Shown here: positions 10,840-22,602 of the stretch, in pieces | Numbering within the stretch: the stretch's first letter is position 1 | How the letters are laid out: every line of letters begins with the position of its first letter | Source of the DNA: Myotis daubentonii | Taxonomy: Eukaryota > Chordata > Mammalia > Chiroptera > Vespertilionidae | Direction: 5' to 3' | Length of the DNA stretch: 64,000 nucleotides | Assembly: GCF_963259705.1 (NCBI RefSeq) | Contig: NC_081861.1 | Span: 106,942,102-107,006,101, forward strand | The notes under the pieces: model-generated | What the model was told of the DNA's origin: nothing | Database searches by the model: none | The model's input: the letters and a program-made list of their open reading frames with translations, nothing else | Made by a program: the position numbers and the translations under genes

Positions 10840-12540
10840 TTCTTTTTAATTTAAATTCTTTATTGTTTAAAGAATTACATACGTCTCCCTTTTTCCCCAC
10901 TGACCTCTCCCGGACCAATCCTACCCCCCAGCATATTCCCTTATCCCCCCTACTGTCTGTGCACATTGGTTATGCTTATATGCCTGCACACAAGCCATTT
11001 GGTTGATCTCTTACCACCACGCCCCCCCCCCCCCCCCCCCCCCCCGCTTCACACCGTCTCCTGCTTTCCTCTGAGGTTTGACAGTCTGTTTCATGCTTCT
11101 ATGCCTCTGGATCTATTTTTGTTCATCAGTTTATGTTCATTAGGCTCCACAAATGAGTGAGATTATGTGATATTTACCTTTCTGTATGTCCTCTTTTGAA
11201 AAGTGTCTATTTAGGTCCTGGCCCATTTTTTGATTGGATTATCTTCCTTTTGTTAAGTTGTATGAGTTCCCTATAAATTTTGGAGATTAGACCCTTATCA
11301 GATATAACATTGGAAAATATATTCTCCCATTCAGTGGGCTTTCTTGTTGTTTTTGGTGATGGATTCTTTTGCTGTGTAGAGGCTTTTAAGTTTGATGTAG
11401 TCCCATTTGTTTATTTTCTCCTTAGTTTCCATTGCCCTAGGAGCGGTATCAGTAAAGATATTGCTATGACATATGTCTGATATTTTGTTGCCTATGTATT
11501 CTTCTAAGATTTTCATGGATTCCTGTCTTACATTTAAATCCTTTATCTATTTAGAGTTTATTTTTTGAGTACGGTGTAAGTTGATGGCCTAGTTTCATTG
11601 TTTTGCACATATCTGTACAGTTTCCCCAACACCATTTATTGAAGACTATCTTTATTCCATTGTATGCTCTTGCCTCCCTTGTAAAATATTAATTGAGCAT
11701 AATGTCTTGGGTCAATTTGTTCATTCTCTGTTCTGTTCCATTGATCTATATGTCTGTTCTTGTGCCAGTACCAGGAAGTTTTGAGAACACCGGCTTTGTA
11801 ATATAACTTGATATCTGGTATTGATCCCTCCAACTGTATTCTTCTTCCTTGGGTTTTCTGCAGCTATTCAGGGCCTTTTTTTATTCCACATGTAGTTTTG
11901 GAGAGTTTGTTATTGGTCTGTGAAGTATGCCAGTGGTATTTTAATGGGGACCGCATTGAATCTATAGATTGCTTTGGGTAATATGGACATTTTAATGATG
12001 TTGATTCTATGAATTCATAAACACAGCATGGTCTTCCATTTGTTTATGGCTTCCTCTACCTCATTTTTCACTGTCCTATAGTTTTCCCAGTACAGGTCTT
12101 TTACCTCCTTCGTTAAGTTTATACCTAGGTATCTTAATATTTTTGTGTGTAATAGTATTTTTTTTAAAATTTCTCTTTCTGAGAGTTTATTACTTGTGTA
12201 TAAAAAGGCCATAGATTTCTGGGTGTTAATTTTGTATCCTTCTACATTGCCAAATTCATTTATTAAGTCTAGTCGATTTTTGCAGAGTCTTTAGGGTTTT
12301 CTATGTACAATATCATGTCATTTGACAACTAACTCCACAGACATACAAAAGATTGTAAAAAAAAATACTATGAACAACTCTACTCCAACAAACTGAACAA
12401 CCTAAACAAAAAGACATATTCCTAGGAAAATACAACCTTCTAAAACTCAATCAAGAAGAATAAAAAAAAAACCCCTAAATATGCTGATAACTACTGATGA
12501 AATTGAATCAGAAAAATTAAAACTGTCTGAAGAGTAAAAG
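10840..12540 (-). mobile_element. LINE-1 with 5' inversion (twin priming)
   Basis: From 10840 to about 12330 the minus strand reads an L1 3' UTR and ORF2 C-terminus, including an internal deletion near 11180. At about 12330 the sense flips: ACAGACATACAAAAGATTGT...TACTATGAACAACTCTAC is an upstream ORF2 segment on the plus strand, fading out near 12540. A head-to-head inversion of the 5' portion is the mark of twin-primed L1 integration. Small minus-strand frames (11331-11516, 11636-11833, 12015-12212) are ORF2 pieces. Confidence 0.8.
11027..11045. repeat. Poly(C) run in L1 3' UTR
   Basis: A run of about 19 C residues, corresponding to a G-run on the L1 sense strand. Similar G-runs occur in other L1 3' UTRs in this window (16473-16511). 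The length is likely variable and error-prone in assembly. Confidence 0.9.
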
Positions 12541-13680
12541 TGGTAAATTTAGTTAACCATCAGACAGAAAAGTGATGAGAGTGAGATATTTTAGGTAATA
12601 CTGAGTTGAAAATTCTAAGCCTGTTCCAAGCCACAGGCATCCTTTTGAAGCTTTGTTATTATAAATATAGTATATATCTTCTTTTTTCTCTACAAATGGT
12701 TTATGCATCATTACCGCTGTCTTCTCTACAAGTGTTTTGAATTTTTACCAATGGAACATTTATGAGTGCTTTTGGGCCAGAAAAAATATTTATATATTTA
12801 TAGTAGATGAACACATATCTGGTTCACGTTTGTCTTCTGAACCAATCTGGTATGCATAGTTGAAGAAATTGTTATAAGCCAACATTTCCTTTTTATTTAA
12901 TTAAGAGTATAAAATCCTCAGAGCACAAACCTCATCTTCTATATATTCTAAACTATACACACTGAGACACCATGAAAGTTATCCTCTCAAGTGTCTATGT
13001 AACATGTACATTTAACCTGTTTACACTGGGGTAAACAGGCTTCTTTATAATGTTGTCTCCAGTAATGGCTCTGACTCTGATTTTAATCAGCTTCTAAGCT
13101 GACATTTGCAGCCATGGCTACATATAGTCAATGACACTATCACCTATTAGGAGGTCTTTAAGAGGTACAAAAGTAAGCCATGCAGCTCACTATTAAGTCT
13201 TCAAAATGTAATACATTTACAGGCTGATTTACAGAGAATTTCTAAGGCAGCATACAACCTGCATTTATCACAGAAGCTTCTTGTATGTTTACAACAGCTT
13301 ATAATCTATGGCTTTAAAGAATCAGACTAAATAGATTTAATCAGGATTGAATATCAACAGTGCTGCTTCTAAATTGTTTATCCGTCCTCCAGGAATTACT
13401 TTCAATCCCAGTTTGAACAGTAGAATATGGTTTCCTTCATTCTCAAATAAATTGCAGACTAATTCTATATAATTTCAAACAAATGGAGTAATATTGTACC
13501 AGACAATTTTAAAAGGGCTGCCTTATTTTTAAATAAACAATGTATAGCAATAGGAATTGTTATAACAGCAAACTCCTTTATATTCTTAATATAACTTATC
13601 TTTTTTACAACTTTTTATAAAAACAGTAAATATATGCCAAATGCATAAAATTGTTAAAACACGAAAGAGAAAAAAAACAA
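12541..13680. other. Unique DNA, nothing recognised
   Basis: No transposon end, SINE box or convincing reading frame was found. Many stops in all frames. Confidence 0.5.
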
Positions 13681-13962
13681 CAAAACATCATTTTCAATAT
13701 CACCACCTAGAGATAATCATTAACGTTTTTGCATGTATCTATATATATTTACTTACTTTTGTAGCTGTAATTCTGTATATGCCTCAAAGTGGTACCATAT
13801 TGTACAAACTTTTTTGAAGCCTATATTTTAACTTAACATTGGATTGCATTTTCACATGTCAATAACTATTCTTCAACAAAATGGTTTTTAATAGCAGTAT
13901 AACATACCTCCATATGGACTTACTACAATTTACTTAAAAGAATTTTTCATTGGATGAAAACC

Positions 13963-13973
13963 AAGATGGCGGC
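13963..13973 (+). promoter_or_regulatory. YY1-like motif at HAL1 5' end
   Basis: AAGATGGCGGC lies 11 bp from the element start. The same motif is near the start of human L1, where YY1 directs transcription to begin at the first base. The same 11-mer occurs at the 5' ends of the other L1/HAL1 copies at 24246-24256 and 35913-35923. The function here is inferred. Confidence 0.6.
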
Positions 13974-14031
13974 ATAGGTAAACACCGGAAATTACTGCCT
14001 CCCACAAAAACTTCAAAAATACAATGAAAAG

Positions 14032-14245
14032 CCAAAACCGGTTTGGCTCAGTGGATAGAGCGTCGGCCTGGGGACTGGAAGGTCCCAGGTTCGATTCCGG
14101 TCAAGGGCATGTACCTGGGTTGCGGGCACATCCCCAGTAGGAGATGTGCAGGAGGCAGCTGATCGATGTTTCTCTCTCATCGATGTTTCTAACTCTGTAT
14201 CTCTCTCCCTTCCTCTCTGTGAAAAATCAATAAAATATGTTTTAA
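14032..14245 (+). repeat. Young VES SINE inside the HAL1 5' UTR
   Basis: Box A-like TGGCTCAGTGGATAGAGCG and box B GGTTCGATTCC are intact. Flanking duplications AAAAATACAATGAAAAG at 14015-14031 and 14246-14262 are identical over 17 bp. The tail is AATCAATAAAATATG plus A-run. It landed after the HAL1, so it gives a lower age bound for that element. The minus-strand open frame 14013-14255 is a SINE artefact. Confidence 0.95.
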
Positions 14246-15325
14246 AAAAATACAATGAAAAGATAAAACGGACATCATCCAGAATTACAGGAAGGCTGGC
14301 TGAGTGGAAATTCTACAACTAGAAGGAAAGAGAAAAGCACACTGAGATCCAGAGGAGCTGCGGAAGTAAAGTGCAGAGGTATGGAGGCTTGAGCGCACAC
14401 AGAAAGGGCTGGCAACTGAGGACGTGGCTGTCTTTTTGAATCAGGAGGGAGTCACAAGCTCCCAACCGCTCTGAACTCCAGTTCCGGGAAGTCTCTGGGG
14501 ACCCAGGACTCATAAAGAAACTGGACTGTCTGGCAGCAGGCAGAACTCGGAACTTGAGGGCGGCTTTCCCTCAGAGGTGCTTGCAGCAATTATCAGGACA
14601 CTGAGACGCACGGCCCCTTATGGCACGGCTGAGGATCAGCCATAGCTGCTTGCTCTGCCCTGTTGATTCCTTGAGACCTCGCCCCACCCAGGCTGCAGCA
14701 GAGGCATTTGCATATGAATGCCCTGGCCCTTTGCAACCTGAAAATTACCTAACAAATTGCAGCTGGGCCAGACACACCCAGAACTTCCAAGAGAAGGCCC
14801 AAGGTCCCACAGCAGCTTGCATTGCTTCACAGCTGGGCCTCATCTGGGCACCTCCAAACTCCAAAAAAGGAAGGGGAATCTGCAGATCTCTTCATAGCTC
14901 CTGCTGGGGAACCTCAGGCAGAGGCTAAATTAGCACCTCCTTAGATCCAAGAGCCAGTGTACCCAGTGGTCAGAGGGGGACCATCCAGATTACAACCCCT
15001 CAGATCCATAAGGGACACACTCAGGGGGCAGACTCAGTGAGCACCAAAGCCCCATTGAAGCAAGTCTTGGCCCGGAGGGGTGTCTCCAGCACAGAAGTTC
15101 TCCCACTGCAGACACAGCTGATTCTCACTGCCAATTGGCCTGGAGGTCAATTCCTCCCAGTGATACCTACAACAATCAAGGCATAACTACAACAAGACTG
15201 TGCACAAAGCCCACAAGGGGGTGCACAAAGAGTGTCCACCTCAGGTAACTGGGGAGGCTGAGCACTGGGCCCTATAGGACACCTAACACACAAAACCACT
15301 CTACCAACACAGGGAAGCATAAAAA

Positions 15326-16171
15326 ATGCGGAGACAAAGAAACAGGTCAAAAATGACAGAAATGGAGGAAAGCAAACGACTGGATATAGAGTTCAAAACC
15401 ACGTTTATAAGGTTTTTCAAGAATTTTATGGAAACCGCTGATAAATGTAGTGAGACACTGGAGGATATGAAAAAAGACCAACTAGAAATTAAGCATACAC
15501 TGACTGAAATAAAGAATAATATACAGAGATCCAAAAGCAGACAAGAGGATCCCAAGAACCAAGTCAAAGATTTGAAATATGAAGAAACAAAAAATACCCA
15601 ACCAGAAAAGCAAAAAGAAAAAAGAGTCCAAAAATATGAAAATAGTGTAAGGAGCCTCTGGGACAATTTCAAGCGTACCAACATCAGAATTATAGGGGTA
15701 CTAGAAGAAGAGAGAGGGCAAGATATTGAAAACCTATTTGAAGAAATAATGACAGAAAACTTCCCCTACCTGGTGAAAGAAATAGACTTACAAGTCCAGG
15801 AAGCACAGAGAACCCCAAACAAAAGGAATCCAAAGAGGACCACACCAAGACACATCCTAATTAAAATGCCAAGAGCAAAAGACAAAGAGAGAATCTTAAA
15901 AGCAGCAAGAGAAAGACAGTCAGTTACCTACAAGGGAGTACCCATACAACTGTCAGCTGATTTCTCAACAGAAACCATGCAGGCCAGAAGAGAGTGGCAA
16001 GAAATATTCAAAGTGAGGAATAGCAAGAACCTACAACCAAGATTACTTTATCCAGCAAAGCTATCATTCAGAATAGTAGGTCAGATAAAGAGCTTCTCAG
16101 ATAAGAAAAAGCTAAAGGAGTTCATCACCACCAAACCAGTATTATATGAAATGCTGAAAGGTATTCTTTAA
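15326..16171 (+). CDS. HAL1/L1 ORF1 protein, intact (281 codons)
   Basis: This encodes the L1-type ORF1p, the RNA-binding, trimeric chaperone that packages LINE RNA. Residues 1-10 are basic (MRRQRNRSKM). A Lys/Glu-rich, heptad-like segment (about 20-105) fits the coiled coil. SLWDNFKRTNIRIIGV (about 110-125) opens the RRM domain. HILIKMPRAKDKERIL (about 176-191) and ARREWQEIFK (210-219) with LQPRLLYPAKLSF (226-238) form the C-terminal domain. The frame is open from ATG to TAA with no disabling change, about the length of short L1 ORF1s. It is the only protein of its element. It is probably a retroelement gene that is not essential to the host; expression is unknown. Confidence 0.85.
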   Translation: MRRQRNRSKMTEMEESKRLDIEFKTTFIRFFKNFMETADKCSETLEDMKKDQLEIKHTLTEIKNNIQRSKSRQEDPKNQVKDLKYEETKNTQPEKQKEKRVQKYENSVRSLWDNFKRTNIRIIGVLEEERGQDIENLFEEIMTENFPYLVKEIDLQVQEAQRTPNKRNPKRTTPRHILIKMPRAKDKERILKAARERQSVTYKGVPIQLSADFSTETMQARREWQEIFKVRNSKNLQPRLLYPAKLSFRIVGQIKSFSDKKKLKEFITTKPVLYEMLKGIL

Positions 16172-16760
16172 GAAGAGTAAGAAGAAAAAGGAACTCTTAC
16201 CATTTGCCACAGCATGAATGGAACTGGAAGTCACTAGGCTAAGTGAAAGAAGCCAGTCAGAGAAGGATAAATACCACATGATCTCACTCATTTGTGGAAT
16301 ACAATGAACAACATAAACTGATGAACAAGGACTGATCCAGAGACAGAGAGGCATTGATTGGACAGTCAGGCCTTGGAGGGAAGGTAGGGGAGAGTTGGGG
16401 TAAGGGGGAAAGATCAACCAAAGGACTTATATGCAAGCATCATATAGGCCTAACCAATGGACATGGACATCGGGGGGGGGGGAGGTGAGGGCATGAGCGG
16501 GGGGGGGGGGGCTAGGGGGTAACGTGGGGATAAGGACACGTATGTAATATCTTAATCAATAAAAAATATAATTAAAAACAAAAAAAACAACAAAAAAGAA
16601 TTTTTCATTGCTGAACATTTTTATTTTTTCAAAATTATAAATATTATCATGGTTAAATTCTTATGTATTACATTTTGCATATATCTTTGATTATTTCCTT
16701 AGTATAAATTATTAGGAGAAGGATTGCTGCATAAAAGATCATGCATATTTTAAGACTTAT

Positions 16761-18615
16761 TACATTTGTTGCCAAACAATTATTGTCCTTATCATAAAAT
16801 GTTTACAGTATCATGTTGCTGTAGAAAGAGAACTCATCAGTTTTTTTACATGAAGAAACAGCTGGACATATATTCAGATAATTATACTAATTACTATGTT
16901 TTGCACATGATGAAACATCTGCACTTAAATACATTTATTTATGTCTGGCTATTAATTGTGTGCCAAACCAATGTTGCACACACATATTTTTCATTAAAGT
17001 CAGGATACTAAATAGATGCTTTTACTTTAACACAAATATTATCAAATGAGAATGGAAAAAACAGCACCAAGTGATTTTCCATAAATGAAAGTGCAATGAT
17101 GTCAAAATGGCAAGGGTCTTTCAACAGGCCTATATCAAATGTCTACTTTGTACAAGGTATTATGCTAAGTACCCTGTATTTGCATATACATGGGGTGAGG
17201 GAGTATGATGCAAAGTTAGATATATATGTAGAAGGCCAGAGACTCTGCTTTCAACAACTGACAGGAAATGATTGCTAGAGAATGGGATATTCAATAAAAA
17301 GGCTTTATGGGAGATGTAGCAAAGCCATTTCACCAAATAAAAACAAATCTAAATGAGTAGATTAAAATTATAAAAATTTGTTTGTAGTGATCAGAATCAA
17401 AGATTTTTCTAATAACTGTGTATTTTAATTTCACTACTACTCTCCTAATATGAAAAAGGATTTTCTAAAATTAAGCTATAATGCAAAAAGAAATAATCAC
17501 ACACAGAATGTAGACAAATAGCACATTTTCAAATCATTCCTGACAGTAATGCTCCATTGTGAAAAATCGATGTAGAAAGAAGAATAAATTATCATAAAAG
17601 GCAGACAACTTTAGAACTGAGGTGGGAGTAAGAGAGAGGTTGATTACATTTCTGAAAAGCATTTTTGCTATGATTTATTAAATTGATCCTTTACATTTTT
17701 TTCTTTGATCACCAAATGTATTTTTGTCACCTTGCTAGGCTCTGTGGAAACAAAAATAACACAAGGTGTCTGCCCATCTAGTGGATAATAACAATAGGAA
17801 ATAATAATAATGTATAATCTATAGTAAAGGCTTAAGGTATGTATCAGGGTTCTTGGTTGCAAAATACCAATTTACTCTGGAAAAATTAAGCCAAAAGGGT
17901 AGTTCGTACACTTTCAGTTTAATGGGACCAGACAACAGAACTTAAAATTTTCATGGGTTGCACTAATGAGATTATGGACACTGAAGACAACAACTAGCTC
18001 ATATACCATCCCTACCTCCAGTAATTGGTCACTCATCACCAGAATTATTTCTGGATGATACCAATGTCATCGCATTTCTAGCTTCCATTCAAAGTTGGTT
18101 GAGTTACTCTGATTGGTTTCAATAGTGGGAGGTGGGGTATGCTTCATAACGTAAAGAATTACAAAACATAAGCAGATTTTCAAGATTCTATGCAGCTATA
18201 AGTAATTAAATTATTCATTATGGTTAGATATTTTCCTAAGTGACTTATACACATTTTATTTTTTTTTAATCTTCAGGGAACCACCATGGTGGATATATCA
18301 ATCAGATTCAAGTAGGTAACATTGGGGAAAAAAACAAACTGCCAAATCTCAATTGTTTATAACAACGAAGGTCTATAGCTCACTCATGCTACATGCCCAG
18401 TGTGAGTCAGCAGGATAGGGAGGTATCCTGCTGTTCTCACCTAAGGACTCATATTCATAAGACTTCAGCATCTTATTCTATCAACATCGCAGTATGAGAT
18501 GCTAGGGTTTACTATGTTAAAGGAAGGGAGAGCAAGAGCTAAGTCATGCTAATTAAATGCATTAGAAGTGACATCAAAGGAATGGCAATGTGAGAGATCC
18601 CCTTGGTCTCTCCCC
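16761..18615. other. Mostly unrecognised DNA
   Basis: AT-rich with no supported gene. A block at about 17840-18140 (CAGGGTTCTTGGTTGCAAAA...) may be an old repeat, but the family could not be named. Confidence 0.45.
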
Positions 18616-19015
18616 CTAAAATTTCATCAAGTTAACCAAATATAATCCAACAAAAATTACCCTGCTAAACACAGAGACGTGCCTAAGAAACACATGCATT
18701 GAAACACCTAGAGGTGGGCAACCAGGAATAAATGGGTTCCGGGGCTGACAAGCAGACCCTAGAGAAGGATGAATATATTGTTTTGACACACACTTCTGTG
18801 AAAGAGGCATTACAGAACCGTTCATCCCAGAACATCAGATTATATATTCTCCTCCAGTGCACATGGAATATTCTCAAGGATAGACCATATGTTGAGTCAC
18901 AAAACTAGCATCAAAAATTCAAGAAGATTGAAATTATACCAGCATATTCTCTGATAATGATGCCTTGAAATTAGAAATCAATTGCAAAAGGGAAGTAAAT
19001 GCATTGGAAGTGAAA
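18616..19015 (+). mobile_element. Short L1 ORF2 relic
   Basis: AGATTATATATTCTCCTCCAGTGCACATGGAA, AAGGATAGACCATATGTTG and GAAATTAGAAATCAATTGC are diverged ORF2 endonuclease-to-linker codons, clear from about 18830 to 19000. The upstream part is less certain. Confidence 0.6.
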
Positions 19016-19289
19016 CAAGTCAGTTCTGCTCCCATTTCATTGGTTAGAACTGCTCATGTCATCATTTTTAAGTTAAACAGGGTACGGAGGCATGATCATC
19101 CATATATCCACAAATAAAAGAAGAAGCATTTTAGGGAACACATTAATAATGTCTACCATAGTAGACACTACTTTTACTAGCACCTTCAGTTTTGAGGAAA
19201 GTTAAGCAGAGAGTTTAAGTAAAGTTGTAGTGAATAACAGAACTGTAATATGAAATATTGGAAGCATATTGGTTTACATAGCAATGATA

Positions 19290-19500
19290 CCTAACATGCA
19301 TTGAGAAACACCAAACATCACTTTAATTTTCATAACATTCCTGTCAGATAGGTTAAATGATTGTCTTAATTTAATCGATGAGGCAACAAGGCTCTGAGAC
19401 TTTCACTAATTTTTTCAAGTTTAGATAGCTAATAAATAAATAATGGATCAAGCTCAGATGCAGGAGTGTGATTTCAAAGTTCATGTTTTAATTACTCTAC
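19290..19500 (-). repeat. MIR-like relic
   Basis: The pattern ATTTTCATAACATTCCTGTCAGATAGG, then GATGAGGCAACAAGGCTCTGAGA, then AATGGATCAAGCTCAGATGCAGG follows the reverse MIR core, with many changes. Confidence 0.5.
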
Positions 19501-19796
19501 AGCCACCATATACTATGCTTTCTAACACAATATAAATAATATATTGTTACCAACTAATTTGAAATAATTTAGTGACTGAATACTCATGTGCTTTTTTAAT
19601 AACACATAAATCTTTAGAGCTGCAAGGGACTTCAGAGACTATCTAGTTCAATCAATTAATTTTCAAATTAAGAGACTGAGGCCAAAAGAGAGAAAGAGGT
19701 TTATGTAGAGTCATTGTTATTCAGAGGCAGAGCTAGGACTTAAATGCAGACCTGAAGCAATAATTGGTCATACACTGAAGCTTGCAGAATTCTCTT

Positions 19797-20021
19797 AAAA
19801 AAATTCTTTTATTGACTTGAGAGAGAGGAAGGGAGGGGAAGATGAAAACATTGATGGAAGAAAAACATTAATGAGAAACATGGATCAGCTGCCTCCTTCT
19901 TAACCTCTCCACCCCAGGATTCCAGCCCCCAACTCAGGCATGTGCCCTGACCAGGAGTTGAACCAGTGACCTCTTAGTGCATGGGTCAACGCTCAACCAC
20001 TGAGCCACATTAACTGGGGGC
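19797..20021 (-). repeat. Older tRNA-derived SINE (VES-like)
   Basis: On the minus strand, TGTGGCTCAGTGGTTGAGCG (box A-like) and GGTTCAACTCC (box B) lead to a body with poly(A) at 19797. Target duplications TGCAGAATTCTCTT and TGCAGAAGTTCTCTT flank it. The box A wording (GGTTGAGCGT) differs from the younger VES copies (GGATAGAGCG), so it is a different subfamily. Confidence 0.8.
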
Positions 20022-20092
20022 TGCAGAAGTTCTCTTTATCTTTAGATGTTAGGATTATCTCAAAAGCACTTCCTAGACCATATATTTTTTTT

Positions 20093-20309
20093 GGACTCTT
20101 AGGTTTAATATACACATCCTTAAATATACATCCATTCACAATTGATAAAGTACATCCTGGAAGAAACTGTTATGATTAGAACGTCTAACAAAGAGTACAT
20201 AGATTTTAAATTTTAAACCATATGGCCAAAATACATTTCAGGAATATAGAAATTGACATTCTTAGTAATGGCACTCAGTGACTTCTCACAGCCTTCCCAA
20301 TGTTTTATA
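20093..20309 (-). other. 3'-transduced flank carried by the L1
   Basis: Non-L1 sequence between the L1 tail and the final A-tail. It has the polyadenylation hexamer ATTAAA about 15 bp before the final tail. It should match the genomic flank of the source L1 and so serve as a tag of the parental locus. Confidence 0.7.
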
Positions 20310-20610
20310 CAAAATTTTTTATTTATTTTTATTTTTTTTATTTTTTTATTGCTTAACGTATTACAAAAAGTATTACATATGTCTCCTTTTTTTTTTCCCC
20401 GCCCTTGACAATCCCCTGGCCTCCCCTACCCCCGAGTGTCTTATGTCCATTGGTTATGCTTATATGCATGCATACAAGTCCTTTGGTTGATCTCTTACCC
20501 ACCCCCCTCCTGCCCTCCCACCCTCCCCGGCCTTTGTGCTGTAGTTTGACAGTCTGTTCGAGGCAGCTCTGCCTCTGTATCTATTTTTGTTCATAAGTTT
20601 ATAATGGTCT

Positions 20611-22326
20611 TTATAATCCAGAAATGAGTGACATCATGTGGTATTTTTCCTTCATTGACTGGCTTATTTCACTTAGCATAATGCTCTCCAGTTCCATCCA
20701 TGCTGTTGCAAATGGTAAGAGTTCCTTCTTTTTTATAGCAGCATAGTATTCCATCGTGTAGATGTACCACAGTTTTCTAATCCATTCATCTACAGATGGG
20801 AACTTAGGCTGTTTCCAGATCTTAGCTATGGTGAATTGTTCTGCTATGAACATAGGGGTGCATATATCCTTTCTGATTGGTGTTTCTGGTTTCCTGGGAT
20901 ATATAACTAGAAGTGGGATCACAGGGTCAAATGGGAGTTCCATTTGTAGTTTTTTGAGGAAACTCCATACTGTCTTCCATAGTGGCTGCACCAGTCTGCA
21001 TTCCCACCAGCAGTGCACAAGTGTTCCTTTTTCTCCACATCCTCTCCAGCACTTGTCGTTTGTTGATTTGTTGATGCTAGCCAGTCTGACAGGTGTGAGA
21101 TGGTACCTCATTGTTGTTTTGATTTGCATCTCTCGGATGATTAGTGACTTTGAGCATGTTTTCATATGTCTCTTGGCTTTCTGAATGTCCTCTTTTGAAA
21201 GGTGTCTATTTAGATCCTTTGCCCATTTTTTGACTGGATTGTTTATCTTCCTTTTGTTAAGTTGTATGAGTTCCCTATAAATTTTGGATATTAGACCCTT
21301 ATCAGATATGACATTGGCAAATATGTTTTCCCACACAGTGGGTTTTCTTGTTGTTTTGTTGATGGTTTCTTTTGCTGTGCAGAAGCTTTTTATTTTGATG
21401 TAGTCCCATTTGTTTATTTTCTCTTTAGTTTCCAATGCCCTAGTAGCTGTATCGGTGAAGAAATTGCTTCGGCATATGTCTGAGATTTTGTTGCCTTTGG
21501 ATTTTTCTAGTATTTGTATGGTTTCCCGTCGTATATTTAAGTCTTTTATCCATTTTGAGTTTATTTTTGTGTATGGTGTAAGTTGGTGGTCTAGTTTCAT
21601 TTTCTTGCATGTATCTGTCCAATTTTCCCAACACCATTTATTGAAGAGACTATCTTGACTCCATTGTATGTTCTTGCCTCCTTTGTCAAATATTAATTGA
21701 GTGTATTGGTTGGGGCTGATTTCTGGGCTCTCTATTCTATTCCATTGATCTATATGTCTGTTCTTGTGCCAGTACCAGGCAGTTTTGAGAACAGTGGTTT
21801 TGTAATACAGCTTGATATCTGGTATTGAGATCCCACCTACTTTGTTCTTTCTCAGGATCGCTGCAGCTATTCGGGGTCGTTTTTTATTCCAGATGAATTT
21901 TTGGAGAGGACGTTCTAGGTATGTGAAATATGCCATTGGTATTTTAATGGGAAGTGCGTTGAATTTATAGATTGCTTTGGGCAGTATGGACATTTTAATG
22001 ATGTTGATTCTACCAATCCAAGAACATGGTATGTTCTTCCATCTCTTTATGTCTTCCTCTATCTCTTTTCTCAAGGTCCTGCAGTTTTCTGAGAGGAGGT
22101 CTTTTACCTCTTTAGTTAAGTTTATTCCTAGGTAGCTTAATTTTTTTGGTGTGATGGTAAATGGGATTGCTTTTTTAGTCTCTCTTTGTGCACATTCACT
22201 ATTGGTATATAGAAATGCCATAGATTTCTTGGCATTAATTTTGTATCCTGCTACATTGCCGAATTCTTTTATTAAGTCTAATAGCTTATTGATGGAGTCT
22301 TTAGGGTTTTTTAAGTATAATATCAT
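20611..22326 (-). pseudogene. L1 ORF2 C-terminal half, long open frame (571 codons)
   Basis: The frame starts just after the RT catalytic motif: the DNA directly upstream encodes LFADD, the L1 variant of the YXDD box. It covers the RT thumb, the L1 linker region and the C-terminal Cys domain: C-X3-C-X7-H-X4-C is visible as [18 protein letters not shown]. It ends with the conserved [22 protein letters not shown] region and stop. The unbroken length over 1.7 kb indicates a young copy. Upstream an in-frame TGA (near 22398) separates it from the rest of RT, and the EN domain is missing because of 5' truncation, so it cannot act alone. Confidence 0.85.
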
Positions 22327-22602
22327 GTCATCTGCAAATAAGGACAGTTTTACTTCTTCTTTTCCAACCTGGATGCCTTTTATTTCTTCTTCTTGTCAAA
22401 TTGCAATGGCTAATACTTCCAGTACTATGTCGAACAGGAGTGGTGAGAGTGGGCATCCCTGTCTTGTTCTGGTTCTTAGGGGAAATGGTGTTGTGTTAGT
22501 TTTTGTCCGTTGAGTATGATGTTGGCTGTGGGCCTGTCATATATGGCTTTTATTATGTTGAGGTATGATCCTTCAATTCCCACCTTGCTGAGATTTTTTT
22601 TA

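Larger units (their letters stand above)
13953..16593 (+). mobile_element. Complete HAL1-like LINE (L1 ORF1 only)
   Basis: Perfect 17-bp target duplications AAAAGAATTTTTCATTG lie at 13936-13952 and 16594-16610. The element starts GATGAAAACCAAGATGGCGGC and ends in an A-rich tail after AATCAATAAAAAATA. Order: 5' UTR (13953-15325, holding a VES SINE), intact ORF1 (15326-16171), and then only the last part of ORF2 plus the L1 3' UTR with G-runs. About 3.5 kb of ORF2 including EN and RT is absent. This is the architecture of half-L1 (HAL1) elements, known from bats and other mammals. It must use L1 enzymes in trans. Confidence 0.85.
13690..16760 (+). mobile_element. Ancient LINE relic split by the HAL1 insertion
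   Basis: Flanking blocks 13690-13952 and 16611-16760 read as one continuous old LINE-like sequence (ACCACCTAGAGATAATCATT, then ATTAGGAGAAGGATTGCTGC) once the HAL1 is removed. The family (old L1M type) is a guess. Orientation is uncertain. Confidence 0.35.

Noticed and set aside
14013..14255. tRNA gene candidates (box A and B) at the VES loci
   Set aside because: They are tRNA-derived SINEs: A-tails, target duplications and several near-identical copies; no full cloverleaf.
15301..15684. Minus-strand frame rich in Leu/Phe/Ser
   Set aside because: Antisense shadow of the HAL1 ORF1.
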